Of a stretch of DNA of 64,000 nt, positions 1-13,236 are shown in pieces. How positions within the stretch are numbered: position 1 is the first letter of the stretch; each line of letters opens with the position of its first letter. Position numbers and translations under genes: made by a program. Source of the stretch: Charina bottae (Eukaryota > Chordata > Lepidosauria > Squamata > Charinaidae); NCBI GenBank assembly GCA_023362775.1, contig JALMGJ010000011.1, positions 23,486,001-23,550,000 on the forward strand, written 5' to 3'. The notes under the pieces were generated by a model. The model saw only the letters and a program-made list of their open reading frames with translations. It made no database searches and had not been told where the DNA came from.

Positions 1-2714
1 GCACATCCAGAAAATGGATTAATTCAGTAACCAAGTTGTGGGTTGTGTGAACCCAGCCACTAACTGCGTACTGTAGCCCTTTCAGTCCTCGTCTCCTTCA
101 ATGACTTTTCTGCAATCCTCCTTTCGCCTTGATAACCCTGGGGTAGCTTTCCCTACCTCCACTTCCCCTATAGAAGTCTTGCAGGTCTCTTCTCTTAGTG
201 GTGAATCCTGCCTCTTCCTGCTCCCCATGATGGGCCAAAGTGAAACCCTAGTTCTTCTTGCATCCTCCATTCTATGCAGGGCCCATCTACCTTGGCCCTC
301 GGCCCCTTCCTTTGTCCCCTTTCTCATCACCTCTGCTTCTATTTGTAACCCCACAGCCTCTGATCTCCAGCTCTTCCCTTCTTCCCTTTCCTGTATACAT
401 TGTTTTTGACTAGCTTTTCAAAGATTCCCTTCTATCTGTAGCTCAACCACCCTCAAATCACAATCCTGCAAGCTTCACCTAGTTCATGTCCTTTGGGAAT
501 GTCGATCTAGATTTGTCAGTGCAGCCATCGTTGCATTCCAACACATCTCAAAACTGCCAGGCTGGGAAAAACACTCTCTGCCCACTTCTGTGTGCATGTG
601 CATCTTTGCATGTGATGGTTGGAATAGTTGGCATGGCTAGGAATGAGGACTTCATTATACTTATTGGATTAAAGAAGTTGGGATAACAAGGTGGGGTGAA
701 AATGGGGGAGGGACATAGGAAAGTTTGCATGAGCACATAAGGGAGATTTATCCCTTTGAGCATGAGCTATATTCTCAGACAATTTCTCTTGGCCTGAATT
801 TGCTTGTATTTCCCCCCCCCCAGATTTATACAAACTTTTTTTAAAAAACAGCCTTTTCTCTTATATCACAATCTATCCTGAGTCTAAAGGCACATAATGC
901 AACTCCCTTGGTGCAGCTAAGCACATCTGGATCTGCTCCTTACCTAGATGGGAGAACACCTAGAGAGGTCCATGTTCACATGAACGCCAGTGCTGGGATT
1001 TTGGGGACTTTGGAGGTCAGTTGGGAGGAAATGGGGAAGTTTAGCCAATGAATGCCTAACCTGATTGCATTAAACATGCACCTATAAAACCTCAGCGGTT
1101 AGTTGTTTGTAAAATGTCTCTCAGACATGACCCTGCCTCGTTTACTTAGAAGTAAGTTGCAATGTGTTTAATGCTCCATATCAGTTCATAAGGCTGCGGC
1201 TCTGTGGTTTTGAAAACTAGGGAAAGAGATGCCTGCACAGAAGGGACTATGCAACCCTGAGGAATGGTTTTTTGATGTATGCTCGTACATTGCTTGATGT
1301 CTCAGCATCAAGCAAGGCAGTGACCTCAGTGTGTGAATAAGCCATAACAAATATAACATCACAGATGAAGTTTCGATATATTTTAAATGCAATGTTACCC
1401 CATGGAGAGTTCACACATTCAGCTGCTAAGCATCGAGTTTCTCTCTCATCAAGTGACCTAGACATAGAGGAGAACCCGTCTGACCAGTGACCATAATGGA
1501 AAGCGTGAATCAAATGTGTGCATGTGCATTGTCAATAGTGTTTGTGCTGAGGTGATTATTGTTCAAGAGCCAGACTGCTTGGGCATACTGGTTGTGTGAA
1601 TACAAAAAAGAAGGCTGGAGTTCCACTAACTGCTGTTCCTTTATGAGTGCAATGAGTAACTGTGCACGTACACTCAAATGCATGTTCCTATGCATCTGAA
1701 AGTGAGTTTAGGTACTTGTGAAGTGAATGTAAGCCTGTGTATGTGAATTAAGTCTCAAGTGTGAGGATTACAAATGTTCTTAAGACAACATGGCATGGAA
1801 GGCTATACACGGAGTACACGGTAAAAACAGATCTATGAAAACAGCATGCAAGAAAGCAAGTGACTATCCCAGTTTTGAGTCTGTCATGTAGGATGATTGA
1901 CACAACTATATTCCCAACGAACTGTTCTCACGAAGAGTCTAACTGATTTGTAGACTTTGGATTCCAGCTTTTAAAATCCAGAACCCTGTACTTCCCGTTT
2001 CAAACTTAGTATTTTTTGTAGAGTGCAGATGTTTGAAATACATTTGCCATTCAAGGTACCGTGGAAGCTATAATCCGCTTCCAAGTATATTTCTAAATCT
2101 AAATATACAAATGTGGGAGGAGGGATAACCAAGAAAGAGGAAAGGCATAAGGTGAAACATTTAGATTACTGGCCCTTCCAGTTATGCTCATCATTCCCAA
2201 CCATCATGGTCACTGTAGTTTTGCAGAGACTGGAAGGGTTCCACTCTTAAAGTGGAATAAAGCTAGCTTGAGAGATCTGGGAACGGGAGAAGCCACCAGC
2301 TTCTCACTGCCTCCATACAGAACCACCTTCAGAATGTTATTACTCAGGTCTGCAACCTGTTCAGCCTTACGTAGGCAGCAAATCCCATGAAACCTCGCTG
2401 GGATTCCTTCTGAGGAAATCCAAATAGGATCGTTCTGCCAATTTATTTAATTGCCAATTCTTGTAGTTTGCCTTCATTGTAAGCTTTCTTGGGAGTGACT
2501 GTGGCTGAAATTAAGTGTATACATTTAATTAATACATTGGTGATACTCTGAGTGTTTTCTACATGTATATTCAAAGATAAAATTTTCTGTTTCTAGATGC
2601 AATTTAATTTTTTTTCCAGTTACTCATGAAGGCAAAATGCAAGGAAGTTAGCAACAACCTCCTATGGGAATTTGGAATGAGTGTTCCCAGGCAGAAAGGC
2701 AGAATATAAATTGA
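1..2714. other. No recognised gene or complete repeat
   Basis: Ordinary AT-leaning intergenic sequence. The short open frames lack splice context or family motifs. A phrase near base 35 (ttgtgtgaacccagcc) also occurs in other reptile interspersed repeats, so an old repeat edge is likely there. I see nothing else. Confidence 0.5.
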
Positions 2715-2755
<41 letters not shown>

Positions 2756-2760
2756 TAATA
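2715..2760. repeat. (AAT)n microsatellite
   Basis: About 12 AAT units, then a GAT interruption and one more unit. Confidence 0.95.
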
Positions 2761-3410
2761 CTCGACAGGTGGACAAAAATGCCAAATCCAGTCTAAACAT
2801 CTGGCTGACTGTGTGACCAACCATAATAATAATAAATGAGCACATGTATGTAACAATCGTGCATGCTTGTGTTCAAGGGCAGCAGTCTATCTGTTATTTT
2901 TAAAGCCTTCCATGCTTTAATATTTGTGGGGGCTATCTGGTTCTTACAGATTTCTTTTTGTGCTTCCTTGTGAGGAGGTATATCAGTGTGTTTGTCTTCT
3001 TCTTGCGGGAATTATCTCACTCTAACTTCCTCTCTCTTTCTTCTCTCTCCCCACATTTCCTGTCCTACCACACCAACACAGCACTGGATAACACGCAAAA
3101 CAAAAACGGAGGGACATCACCAACACAGACACCACACAGGAATGCAATGACACACCAAATTGTTGCCTGCTTTTCATGGGCAGCTCTGCATGCAAACATT
3201 TCCTAATCGCTGCCCATGCTTAGGCATGTTAGTTTCTCTCATGCACCAATTCCAATTAAACACACCTTACTTCCCTTTGGGGTCATAATCGGTAGACCCT
3301 AGAGACACACATACTTTCATACACACTGACCATTCAGACATAATTAATAGCCTTTCCCCCCCACATACTTGAGTGGATTTCTCCACTGTTTCCATATTCC
3401 TCTAAACCAA

Positions 3411-3499
3411 CCTTCCTTCCTTCCTTCCTTCCTTCCTTCCTTCCTTCCTTCCTTCCTTCCTTCCTTCCTTCCTTCCTTCCTTCCTTCCTTCCTTCCTTC
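3411..3499. repeat. (CCTT)n microsatellite
   Basis: About 22 uninterrupted CCTT units, an oligopyrimidine tract. Confidence 0.97.
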
Positions 3500-3681
3500 T
3501 GCCAGATGTAACGGACTATGACTTCCATACTCTCCAGACAGCAATGGTTCCCCTAAACTGATGGCCCTTGTAGTCCAGCATGTCTGGAGGGCTTGAAGTT
3601 GGGGGAGGTTGAGCTACCCTTGAAGCCATGGCCCATGCATTCACACACTGCAATGCACAGATGTAGACAAATCAAGGTTCC

Positions 3682-3797
<116 letters not shown>

Positions 3798-4798
3798 GCA
3801 GGCAAATAGCCAGCATACTCAAAACCAGATCTGTCTCTTCTAGAAGATGGTAAAGCAATAAGTATCAATACAAGCCATCCATCCCCTCCACCCATTTTTA
3901 ACATGGTGCTGTCCAGTCACAGGTGCTGAAACTCTCACTCTCCTCCCCCCTCCTTGTCTCTGGCCCGTCGTGATCTCTCTGAGCTCCTTTTTCAGGGAAA
4001 AACAACCGCTCGACCCATATTTCTGTCCCCCAGCTTGTTGACCAGAGTCACCCCCTCCCTCGGCCACCCAACAGAGAAAACAAACACACACCAATATAGC
4101 CACTGAAGGCCCATACTTACCTGCTAAACCAACCCTTTTGGCTTAGTCTTATTTTTGAGAGAGGGAGACAGAGACAGAAGGAAAGCTTGTGGTGGAGGGA
4201 AATACCCCGCCTCTCCGTCAAAAAAAAAACAAAAAACCGGGGAGCAGGAACGAGGTTATGGAATGCTTCCCCACCACCACCTTCAGGGGACTGAGATGGC
4301 TCTAGCAGCGCAGAAGGATGGAGTCGATAATCGATGGCGGGTGGGGGGGGGGAAGAGAAGGAGACGCAGGATGTTGCTGAACAGAGTCACTCTGTCTGCC
4401 TCTTCCCCCCACACACCTTGTGTGTTGCTGCTTCCTACCTCCCTCCACCCCTGGTCTCCGGATGCAGGGCTGCGCCTTCTGGTACTGCAGACCCTGTGAT
4501 GACATCACTACCTCTTAAGGTGGAATGTTGGGGCATCTCCTAGGCTGTCTAGTTTTTGGATCGGTTTGGTTTGGTTTGGGGGTGGGGGATGTTTCATTTT
4601 CTGTGATTGGGGAGAACCGAGGTTCAGAGAAGCACAATTCAACTTTGCTCACATGGAATTGCAAAAAACCAACCAACCCCACAGCTTTTCCCCCTGTTGC
4701 TGTGGGGCCACGAGAGATAAACAAGTGGTTATTGGAAGGGGGCATAAATGTGAGACTATGGCCTGAAGAGCTATGTTCCCTGAGCTAACACATAAACA

Positions 4799-4880
4799 TC
4801 CATTCATCCACCTATCCACCTATCCATCCATCCATCCATCCATCCATCCATCCATCCATCCATCCATCCATCCATCCATC
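4799..4880. repeat. (ATCC)n microsatellite
   Basis: Imperfect at the left end, then about 15 perfect CATC units. Confidence 0.95.
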
Positions 4881-5934
4881 TCACCTTCTGCTGAACCACA
4901 GGTATCTAAAGTTTTGGTGCTTAGAAGGTAGCCTAGTCCACTCTGGAAAACATTAGAACCTTTTGGGAGAGTAAAGGTACAGATGGTGAATGTAGCCACC
5001 TTAAAGAAAAAGAGGGCTGAAATACTGGGGTGAATTGGGGAGGCTGTTCCTGAACTGCTGAAGTGATGGTTGTGGGGACACCCACAAACCAGGATATGAT
5101 AGGGTTTGCTTAGGGAAGAGGTTGGCTTTTATCTGAAATGTGCACTACCTTGGAGGAAACACAAAAGAAGCTCACAGGAAGAGGCTACAATACTCCCTTC
5201 CTCCCTTCCTGCATGCTATGGGGTGGAAGAGTGAATCTCTTAAGAGGGACTGTTGTTCTTTTGAAACTGAGGCATTTTTCCTACATCCCAGGCATACTGT
5301 ATGATCAGAAAACTCAAGTTTTCTTCTGGTGGGCTGGGTTGCACTCAGAAGGGATGTGGATTTTCCTGGTCACCCAGAAGTTTGAGGATCAATTGCTCCC
5401 TCTCTTCTCCCCACATCTCAGTCCAGACAATATTGCGAGGATTTTTTTAAAAACAAAAAATCAATTCCAATCATCCAGAGCCATTGAGAAAAGATGGTAT
5501 TAATTTATGGGGCATTAGAAGGCCACCATTCTGGCTTTCATCCAATCTCTGTCAGCATAACTAAGCTCTCTTCTGAAATCCATTGCCACCAACTGCTGAA
5601 CATGCAAAACAAGCAGTCGTGGGAATTTTGCCCAGTGTGTCACAGGCTCTCCCAGCCCAGAACGTCAACCATTTACCAGGTAACCTATTAGACACAAGGC
5701 TGAAATTGGTTTCTTATTCCCTGATCTGAATATGACCCAGTAGCTTTAATGCAGCAAGAGCCTGAATGGTGTGTGGTGGACCCAGGAGACAGAGGCTCAA
5801 ATCCACATCTAGCTATAAATCTCAGTGGAGGAAATTTAGCCAATCGGTTATCTGTCAGCCTGACCGACCTCACGGGAGAAAAAAGGGGAGAAGAGCTTCA
5901 CTGACGTTTCTTGAAGGAAAAGCAGTATTTAAGG
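4881..5934. other. No recognised feature
   Basis: Intergenic sequence with no gene or repeat that I can name. Confidence 0.4.
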
Positions 5935-6045
5935 CAGTGTGTCTCAACCTTGGCAACTTTAAGATGTGTGGACTTCAATTCCCAGAATTGGCCGGGGCAT
6001 TCTGGGAGTTGAAGTCCACACAGTTGCCGAGGTTGAGAAACACTG
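5935..6045. mobile_element. hAT-type MITE, family A
   Basis: It begins CAGTGTGTCTCAACC and ends GGTTGAGAAACACTG. The flanking 8-bp duplication is imperfect (atttaagg/gtttaagg). Most of the element is an inverted repeat that includes tgtggacttcaa and ttgaagtccaca. Confidence 0.9.
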
Positions 6046-6059
6046 GTTTAAGGTAAAGC

Positions 6060-6265
6060 TCCCCTTGATTCCTGATGACTTTATGGACACAAACAACCAT
6101 GTCGTTTTAATGGTAACAATTTAAAAACAGTTGCCTCCTTCCAGAAGATGTTTTTGACTTCCCAGTCTAGCCTGCAGTCCTGGTATTTCCCTGTGGTCTC
6201 CCATTCAAGTTCTAACTGTGTCAGGTCCTGCTTAACTTTCAAGATCAGCTAAGAACAGCTCAGTG
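6060..6265 (-). mobile_element. 5S rRNA-derived SINE
   Basis: Read on the minus strand, the right half follows the 5S rRNA internal promoter region. On the plus strand one sees ggtctcccattcaagttc followed by cctgcttaac, the complement of the 5S 'AGCAGG...ACTTGGATGGGAGACC' block. It is diverged and old. Confidence 0.65.
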
Positions 6266-6770
6266 CTGCCACCTGCTGTAGATAAGTGTAATGCATAAAC
6301 AAAACAAAGCAAAAAAGTATTGGAAGACACATGGGATAAAAATGTAAGAATAAATGTTAAGAACTATTCACAGGGTGGCCAATTTGAGCTAAAATACCAG
6401 AAGTTCTTATTGCTTTCCAGATAGTCTGTTTTTTTTTTTTAAATGCTATTGAAAAATTTAAAATATCAGCAATTATTATTAAATGTTTGTAGAAAGAGGG
6501 AGGGCAGTGGGGCAGACAGCTATCAGTCTGCATAGCTTTTTCAGGGGAAAAGTCTGTGCCCCATGTGCTTACGGGCTAAAGGGCAACAGAAGAGAAACAA
6601 CTGAGGAATGGGAGGAAACCTTGAAGACTCTTTTCCTTGGGACTTCATGTTAGTAGTTGATATGCCCGGAGCCATTGCCCACTTTTTCCTTTAAAACAAC
6701 AGCCTCTCTTCTATTCCTCTTTCAGCATTCATGCCCACACAAACATGTAAACATGCATGCAGTCTATTCA

Positions 6771-6925
6771 TTCCTTCCTTCCTTCCTTCCTTCCTTCCTT
6801 CCTTCCTTCCTTCCTTCCTTCCTTCCCTCCCTCCCTCCCTCCCTCCCTCCCTCCCCCCCCTCCTTCCTTCCTTCCTTCCTTCCTTCCTTCCTTCCTTCCT
6901 TCCTTCCTTCCTTCCTTCTCTTTCT

Positions 6926-6989
<64 letters not shown>

Positions 6990-6996
6990 TTCTTTC
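6771..6996. repeat. Compound (CCTT)n(CCCT)n(CCTT)n(CTTT)n microsatellite
   Basis: A pyrimidine tract of about 225 bases in which the unit changes from CCTT to CCCT, back to CCTT, then to CTTT. Confidence 0.97.
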
Positions 6997-6999
6997 TCC

Positions 7000-7887
7000 C
7001 CATTTCTATATTTCTCCTTTCCTCCTTTTTTTTGCTCCCTGCTGAAGCATGGCATGCAGAAACACGTCCACTTTCTTTAGAAGATGCCCTGCCCTTAACC
7101 CTTCCCCAATCTTTTGTGCAACAGACGGTTTCATTTCACCTTATGCATCAGAAAACAGCGGTCAGATGAAAAACACCTGCCCTCCGTTTCTTCTCACAGA
7201 GTATTTCTCCAAGTTGCACCGGCTGGGCCCTTACATGTCACTTTTCCAAAAGAAAATTAGGCGAGAAACCCAAACGTCCTCCCCTCCCCCTCCCCCGCCC
7301 ACCTTTCTCCTTTGAAATCCCATGAACTCAGCAGTTATTTAGCCAATTTCTCAGAGAAGTGTCAACTACTCTAATTAAACTTATAGGCCCTGAGCATCTG
7401 GGTAAAATGATTGGTGAAACTCTGGAAAGCCTGTCATGTACTGCTGTCAGCCACTGCAAGGACCCACCTGCGACTACAACACAGCAGCAAAGAAATGTTT
7501 TCTGATGATCAAACAGGAGTTCACAGAACAAATAAAGCTACTTAATATTCTCATGCATGGAAATCAGAGCGACACATTTTGACTCTCTATTTTCCCCTTG
7601 TCTCTTTCCCTGTTGCCTTTTGGATGATGTTGCTTTTGTACAAGAAATATATAGCTGACACACACACACACCCGCACACACATTAGGCCATGAGATCGCC
7701 TAAACATGTTCCCTGTCGTGGGAGCATTGCATTGTAAGGACCACTTCCTGGAACATTAAATGGAATAAATATAAAGTCATCTCCTCCAACTATTATTTGC
7801 GTTGCCGGATTGGCCTTGGGCATATCCATGTTCATCTTCCTATAGAATATATGTAAGTAGAGTAGCATAATAAGGATAAAACACGTT
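7000..7887. other. No recognised feature
   Basis: Intergenic sequence; a short (CA)n run lies near 7,660-7,682. Confidence 0.4.
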
Positions 7888-8131
7888 TATTATCATCATC
7901 ATCATCATCATCATCCGTTCAATTGTGTCCGATTCTCGGAGACTGCCTGGACAAGTCCCTGCAGTTTTCTTGGCAAGGTTTTTCAGAAGTGGGTTGCCCT
8001 TGCCTCCTTCCTAGGGCTAAGAGAGAGTGACTGGCCCAAGGTCACCCTTCCGGCTGTGTGCCTAAGGCAGGACTAGAATTCACCGTCTCTAGCCCGGTGC
8101 CTTAACCACTACACCAAACTGGCTCTCTTGT
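7888..8131 (-). mobile_element. Sauria-type tRNA SINE, with (ATC)n tail
   Basis: On the minus strand it reads gagagccagtttggtgtagt and ggttaaggcacc, a tRNA-like head. It runs through the ccttgggccagtcactctct body and ends near an ATC microsatellite (7,888-7,914). This body is shared with the copy at 27.3 kb. Confidence 0.85.
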
Positions 8132-8860
8132 TTATGATAAACCAAGGCAAAAGAAACAAAATATTTATTCTGGCAAAGCCGAACAGAATGCAAGAATAGC
8201 TATTAGAAAGCAAAGCCTAAAGCCAGCGCACTAACTGGATGAAAACTCTGACTTTGCTATCAACATGAGAAGCTACACCAGGGTAAGATGTTTAGAAGTT
8301 ACGAAACGCCTTCTCCCTCTGTTGGGAAATGCAGCCAATTAGCTAAGGAGCCGCAGTTTGTCTGACAGTTGCCAAAGAGAAGCTGGTAGACATTCCTGTA
8401 GTTTCTGTCATGTCTAAATCTGGCAGTGACGGCAATGTGCTTCAGTTCTCAGAGAATAAAAATTTCTCTGTCTTACATCGTCCGATCCATCGGTTTCAGA
8501 GATGACGTCTGACTGAAGCAACTGAATGGCTTTGAACCTAACTGATGAGTTAGCTTCTGTTTTGAGCTGAGGCTCAGAGATGAGTCATTAGGAAAGAGAA
8601 AGAGGGAAGTGCCAACCCAACATGAAATGCACAACACATGGTCCTCCAGATGCTGAACCACGACTCCCAGCAGATCCAACAGCATAGAGAACAGTGAGGA
8701 ACGCTGGGAAAGGTAGTTCAGCAACATCAGGAGGACCGTATGGGCCATACCCATTTCAATTCTTCCCTTACCTAATAAAATCCAAATGTTTGGAGAACTC
8801 CAATTACCCTAGCCACCAATAAACTTGGGGGGCATGCAGTTGAGGAAATAAGCCTTACAG

Positions 8861-8996
8861 CAGTGTTTCTCAACCTCCACAACTTTAAGCTGTGTGGACT
8901 TCAACTCCCAGAATTCCCCCAGCCAGCAGGCTGGCTGGGGGAATTCTGGGAGTTGAAGTCCACACAGCTTAAAGTTGCAAAGGTTGAGAAACACTG
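8861..8996. mobile_element. hAT-type MITE, family A
   Basis: It runs from CAGTGTTTCTCAACC to GGTTGAGAAACACTG with a perfect 8-bp duplication, CCTTACAG. The two arms form a near-perfect hairpin around ggctggctggggg. Confidence 0.95.
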
Positions 8997-9698
8997 CCTT
9001 ACAGAAATAGCAGCTTTCAGAACTGAACTGCTGACCTAAAGTTTTGAACTGAAATGGACCCTACACACATACAATATATGTCCAAATCATTTGGAAATAT
9101 CAGACTGTTTCCATCCAAATGCACATGCTACATAATAGTTTAAAATTGGTGTCCAGATTAATTACTGAAGAGCATATATATCTACTGTACCATATTGCCA
9201 TTAATAATCCTGCAGCAGAGAATCAGAAACAAAATCATTAGAAAAATGCACAAACTACATAGAGGTAAAGAGCCAGGAATACTCCCCCCACACCTCCCTC
9301 TCTCTGCAAATGATGGTGGGATGAAGTCATTGCAAAATTTTTGTTCAACCAAATGTTGTTTTTCCAGCATAAAGCTACCAGAATAAGGGGGGGGGGGGAA
9401 ACCCTTACATTTCTATTATCATGAAATTTTTGAAAATCTACAAGCCCTTTTCCCAAAGCGTAGTAGAAACTTGAACCTATGTCTTCAGCTATACTTTTCA
9501 TTTAGAATATTTGATACCAAAAATAAATTAAAGCATTGAATAAATAGCAACAATAGAATCCAGTGGCATCACATCTATTCCACCTCCATACAAACAGCAC
9601 AACAGTTCTGCCATGTCCCTGTGACAATTGTGAAGGTCGGTGGGAATCTGAATTGTGGAATTCATCTAAGGGATGAATTCATGAGGAAGCCTTTAAAC

Positions 9699-9830
9699 CA
9701 GCGTTTCTCAACCTTAGCAACTTTAAGCTGTGTGGACTTCAGCTCCCAGAATTCCCCAGCTACCATGCTGGCTGGGGAATTCTGGGAGTTGGTCCACACA
9801 GCTTGAAGTTGCCAAGGTTGAGAAACACTG
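9699..9830. mobile_element. hAT-type MITE, family A
   Basis: It runs from CAGCGTTTCTCAACC to GGTTGAGAAACACTG, flanked by the perfect 8-bp duplication CTTTAAAC. Confidence 0.95.
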
Positions 9831-10073
9831 CTTTAAACATTGCAAGAGACCTTTCTTTATTAGCAGAATATACTGTATTAAGCCAATCATGAAGACAACA
9901 GAGGTTGCCATTTGCTAAAGTTATTGATCCGAGCAATCGATTATATACCTCTGATCAGTTTTATTATACTGTGTGGTTGCAAACTCCATGAGACGTCAGT
10001 AAAAGCATTAAGTGTTTTATTCCAGGTGACAGAAGACATAAAAGCGAAGATCAGGACCATAGATATCCTAGGA

Positions 10074-13000
10074 CAGGGGTCGGCAAACTTTTTATGCCGG
10101 GAGCCATTTTGACAAGCTCGTGCACATTTTGAAATGCTCGAGAGCCAGGGGGCGGGGTTTGCGGGCGGGGGCCAATCGCATGGAAGGGGGCGAGGTTTGC
10201 GGGCAGGAGCCAATCGCGTGGAAGGGGGCGGGGTTTGGGGGCGGGATCCAATCGCGTGGAAGGGGCGGGGTTTGGGGGCGGGATCCAATCGCGTGGAAGG
10301 GCTGCGCTGCGCTTGGCCGGCCACCCCGGTCCTCGCTCACCTTCCATGGCCGGTCCTCGCGGGCTGCCGGCGATGCTCCCGTCCCCCTGCACCCCAGCTC
10401 TCCAAGGCCGGGGCCACCCTCTCTGCCGCTCCCTTCGACGGAGGAGGGACCGGCGTGCCTTGGGAGCTGCTGCTGGTGGCATGTCTGGGCGAGGCGCGCG
10501 GGCGAAGCTGCCCGTCTGGCACTTGGGCGCTCCCGAGCCTCTTCCCTTCTCCCTCGCCACGTTCGGGCGTTGAGGCCAGGCAAAGCCGGGCGGTCGCGCA
10601 GGGGCGAGGCGTCCCGCTCCTGCGCCTACCGCCACATCCGTCCGTTCCCGGCCTCTCTCCCCATGTCCGGCGGGTGCCCATGCCAGAATCCCCGCGACCC
10701 GGAGGCAGCGACTGCTCGGAGGGCCCCAGCGAGAGGAGGCGCGTGATCCCCGGTGGATCCCTTCGAGGGGCCGCGGGGCTTCCCCGCTTTCCTCCCAAGG
10801 AGGCCTCGACGGCGCACCCTCCCGCCCCATCAATCCCCCCACCCCACCGTTGGGCATCAGAGGCTGAAAGGATGTGGCAGGAACGGCCCTGGAAAGCGGG
10901 GCCTGCGGAGCGCCACCTTTGGGGAGGAGGGTCCAGCCGGCGAGCAATGGTGGCACCGGAGTTTTCGCCGGAGCGCTGTCTGTCGGGAGAGAAAAGCAGC
11001 CACCGCACAGGCCCGCTTAAAAAACAACCACCCCGAAACCGCTTTCGAGCCGCCTCTCCGGAGGGTCCCTGCGATCCCGCCGGGTGCACCCCCCCACCCC
11101 GCCGTTCGGCGTCCTCTCCCCCCGCTAACCCGAGCCCTGCGGCAGCCGGGGGAAGCCGAGCCAGACGGGGGTGCAGCGGGGCCCAGCAGCGCGCTGAGGG
11201 CGAAGAGCCGCCTGCTCTCCCCTTGGCCGCCTCCGGTCGCTACAGTCGCCCCGCCGGAACGGAGCCTGGCTTGGCTCCCCCGGCCACTGCAGGGCTCGGG
11301 TTAGCAGGGGGAGAGGACACCGAACGGCGGGGTGGGGGGGTGCACCCGGCGGGACCGCAGGGACCCTCCGGAGAGGCAGCTCGAAAGTGGTTTCGGGGTG
11401 GTTGTTTTTTAAGCGGGCCTGTGCGGTGGCTGCTTTTCTCTCCCCACAGACAGCGCGGGCGGGCGGGCGGGTCCTCTGGAAGGAGGCCGGCCGGAGTTCT
11501 GCTTGCAGCAGACGAGTTGCTGCTGGGCCGAGCAGATGCTTTTGAGACCTAACGGCGGGGTTACATCGGGACCGAGTCCGTTCTATCCCCGGTCTGTGTC
11601 GCGTTAATGCCGCCCCCTTTCCCACCTGGGAGGCCAGCTTGCAGCGCAAACGGCAGTCGCTTACTGAGCGAGTGCATTTTAAAATCTGCTTAACCCCCCC
11701 CCCCCTGTGCGGTGGCTGCTTTTCTCTCCCGACAGACAGCGCGGGGTTTCCAGGGGAGGAGCGCCTGGCAATTAAGCGATAGGGAAGGAGGAACGAAATG
11801 GGGCGTGTGGCTTGTGTGTAGCGATTCCGCCCATCCCGCGAGGTTTCTCCAACTTGAATGGCCTTCTGTCATTAAGGGCAGCTTCTCCCTTTAACGCAAG
11901 ACTGAAACTGCGCTTTTCCGGCCTTCCTTTTTCAAAGAGGGAGAAGTGCGGGGGGGGGGGGGGTTAAGCAGATTTTAAAATGCACTCGCTCAGTAAGCGA
12001 CTGCCGTTTGCGCTGCAAGCTGGCCTCCCAGGTGGGAAAGGGGGCGGCATTAACGTGACACAGACTGGGGATAGGCCGGACTCGGTCCCGATGTAACCCC
12101 GCCGTTAGGTCTCAAAAGCATCTGCTCGGCCCAGCAGCAACTCGTCTGCTGCAAGCAGAACTCCGGCCGGCCTCCTTCCAGAGGACCCGCCCGCCCGCGC
12201 TGTCTGTGGGGAGAGAAAAGCAGCCACCGCACGGGGGGGGGGTGTTAAGCAGATTTTAAAATGCACTCGCTCAGTAAGCGACTGCCATTTGCGCTTCCCC
12301 CGGCCGCCGCAGGGCTCGGGTTAGCGGGGGGAGAGGACGCCGAACGGCGGGGTGGGGGGGGTGCACCCGGCGGGACCGCAGGGACCCTCCGGAGAGGCGG
12401 CTCGAAAGCGGTTTCGGGGTGGTTGTTTTTTAAGCGGGCCTGTGCGGTGGCTGCTTTTCTCTCCCGACAGACAGCGCTCCGGCGAAAACTCCGGTGCCGC
12501 CATTGCTCGCCGGCTGGACCCTCCTCCCCAAAGGTGGCGCTCCGCAGGCCCCGCTTTCCAGGGCCGTTCCTGCCACATCCTTTCAGCCTCTGATGCCCAA
12601 CGGTGGGGTGGGGGGATTGATGGGGCGGGAGGGTGCGCCGTCGAGGCCTCCTTGGGAGGAAAGCGGGGAAGCCCCGCGGCCCCTCGAAGGGATCCACCGG
12701 GGATCACGCGCCTCTTCTCGCTGGGGCCCTCCGAGCAGTCGCTGCCTCCGGGTCGCGGGGATTCTGGCATGGGCACCCGCCGGACATGGGGAGAGAGGCC
12801 GGGAACGGACGGATGTGGCGGTAGGCGCAGGAGCGGGACGCCTCGCCCCTGCGCGACCGCCCGGCTTTGCCTGGCCTCAACGCCCGAACGTGGCGAGGGA
12901 GAAGGGAAGAGGCTCGGGAGCGCCCAAGTGCCAGACGGGCAGCTCTGCCCGCGCGCCTCGCCCAGACATGCCGCCAGCAGCAGCTCCCAAGGCACACCGG

Positions 13001-13228
13001 TCCCTCCTCCGTCAAAGGGAGCGGCAGAGAGCCCCGCGGGCTGTGCGCGAGGTGTGGGCGGCTGCGGGTGGCCCCGGCCTTGGAGAGCGAGAGTGCGTAA
13101 GAGCGTAAGAGTTTGGGGGCGGGATCCAATCGCTTGGAAGGGGCGGGGGTGAGTTCAGCTGCGGAAGAGCCACACTCAAGGGGCCAAAGAGCCGCATGTG
13201 GCTCGCGAGCCGCCATTTCCGACCCTTG
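10074..13228. mobile_element. Giant GC-rich palindromic non-autonomous hAT element
   Basis: The ends are CAGGGGTCGGCAAAC and, inverted, CAAGGGTCGGAAATG, flanked by the perfect 8-bp duplication TCCTAGGA. The 3,155-bp element is strongly GC- and CpG-rich in an AT-leaning neighbourhood. Its interior is a large imperfect palindrome: 10.4-11.1 kb is the reverse complement of 12.35-13.0 kb, and 11.5-11.64 kb of 12.01-12.14 kb. A block at 11.29-11.45 kb is also directly repeated at 12.31-12.47 kb. Tandem 'ggcggggtttgggggcggga' units lie near the left end. No transposase motif is visible. The long open frames inside occur as mirror copies in both arms and reflect base composition. Confidence 0.92.
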
Positions 13229-13236
13229 TCCTAGGA

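Noticed and set aside
6657..7169. 170-codon frame rich in FLPS repeats
   Set aside because: It is the translation of a CCTT/CTTT microsatellite.
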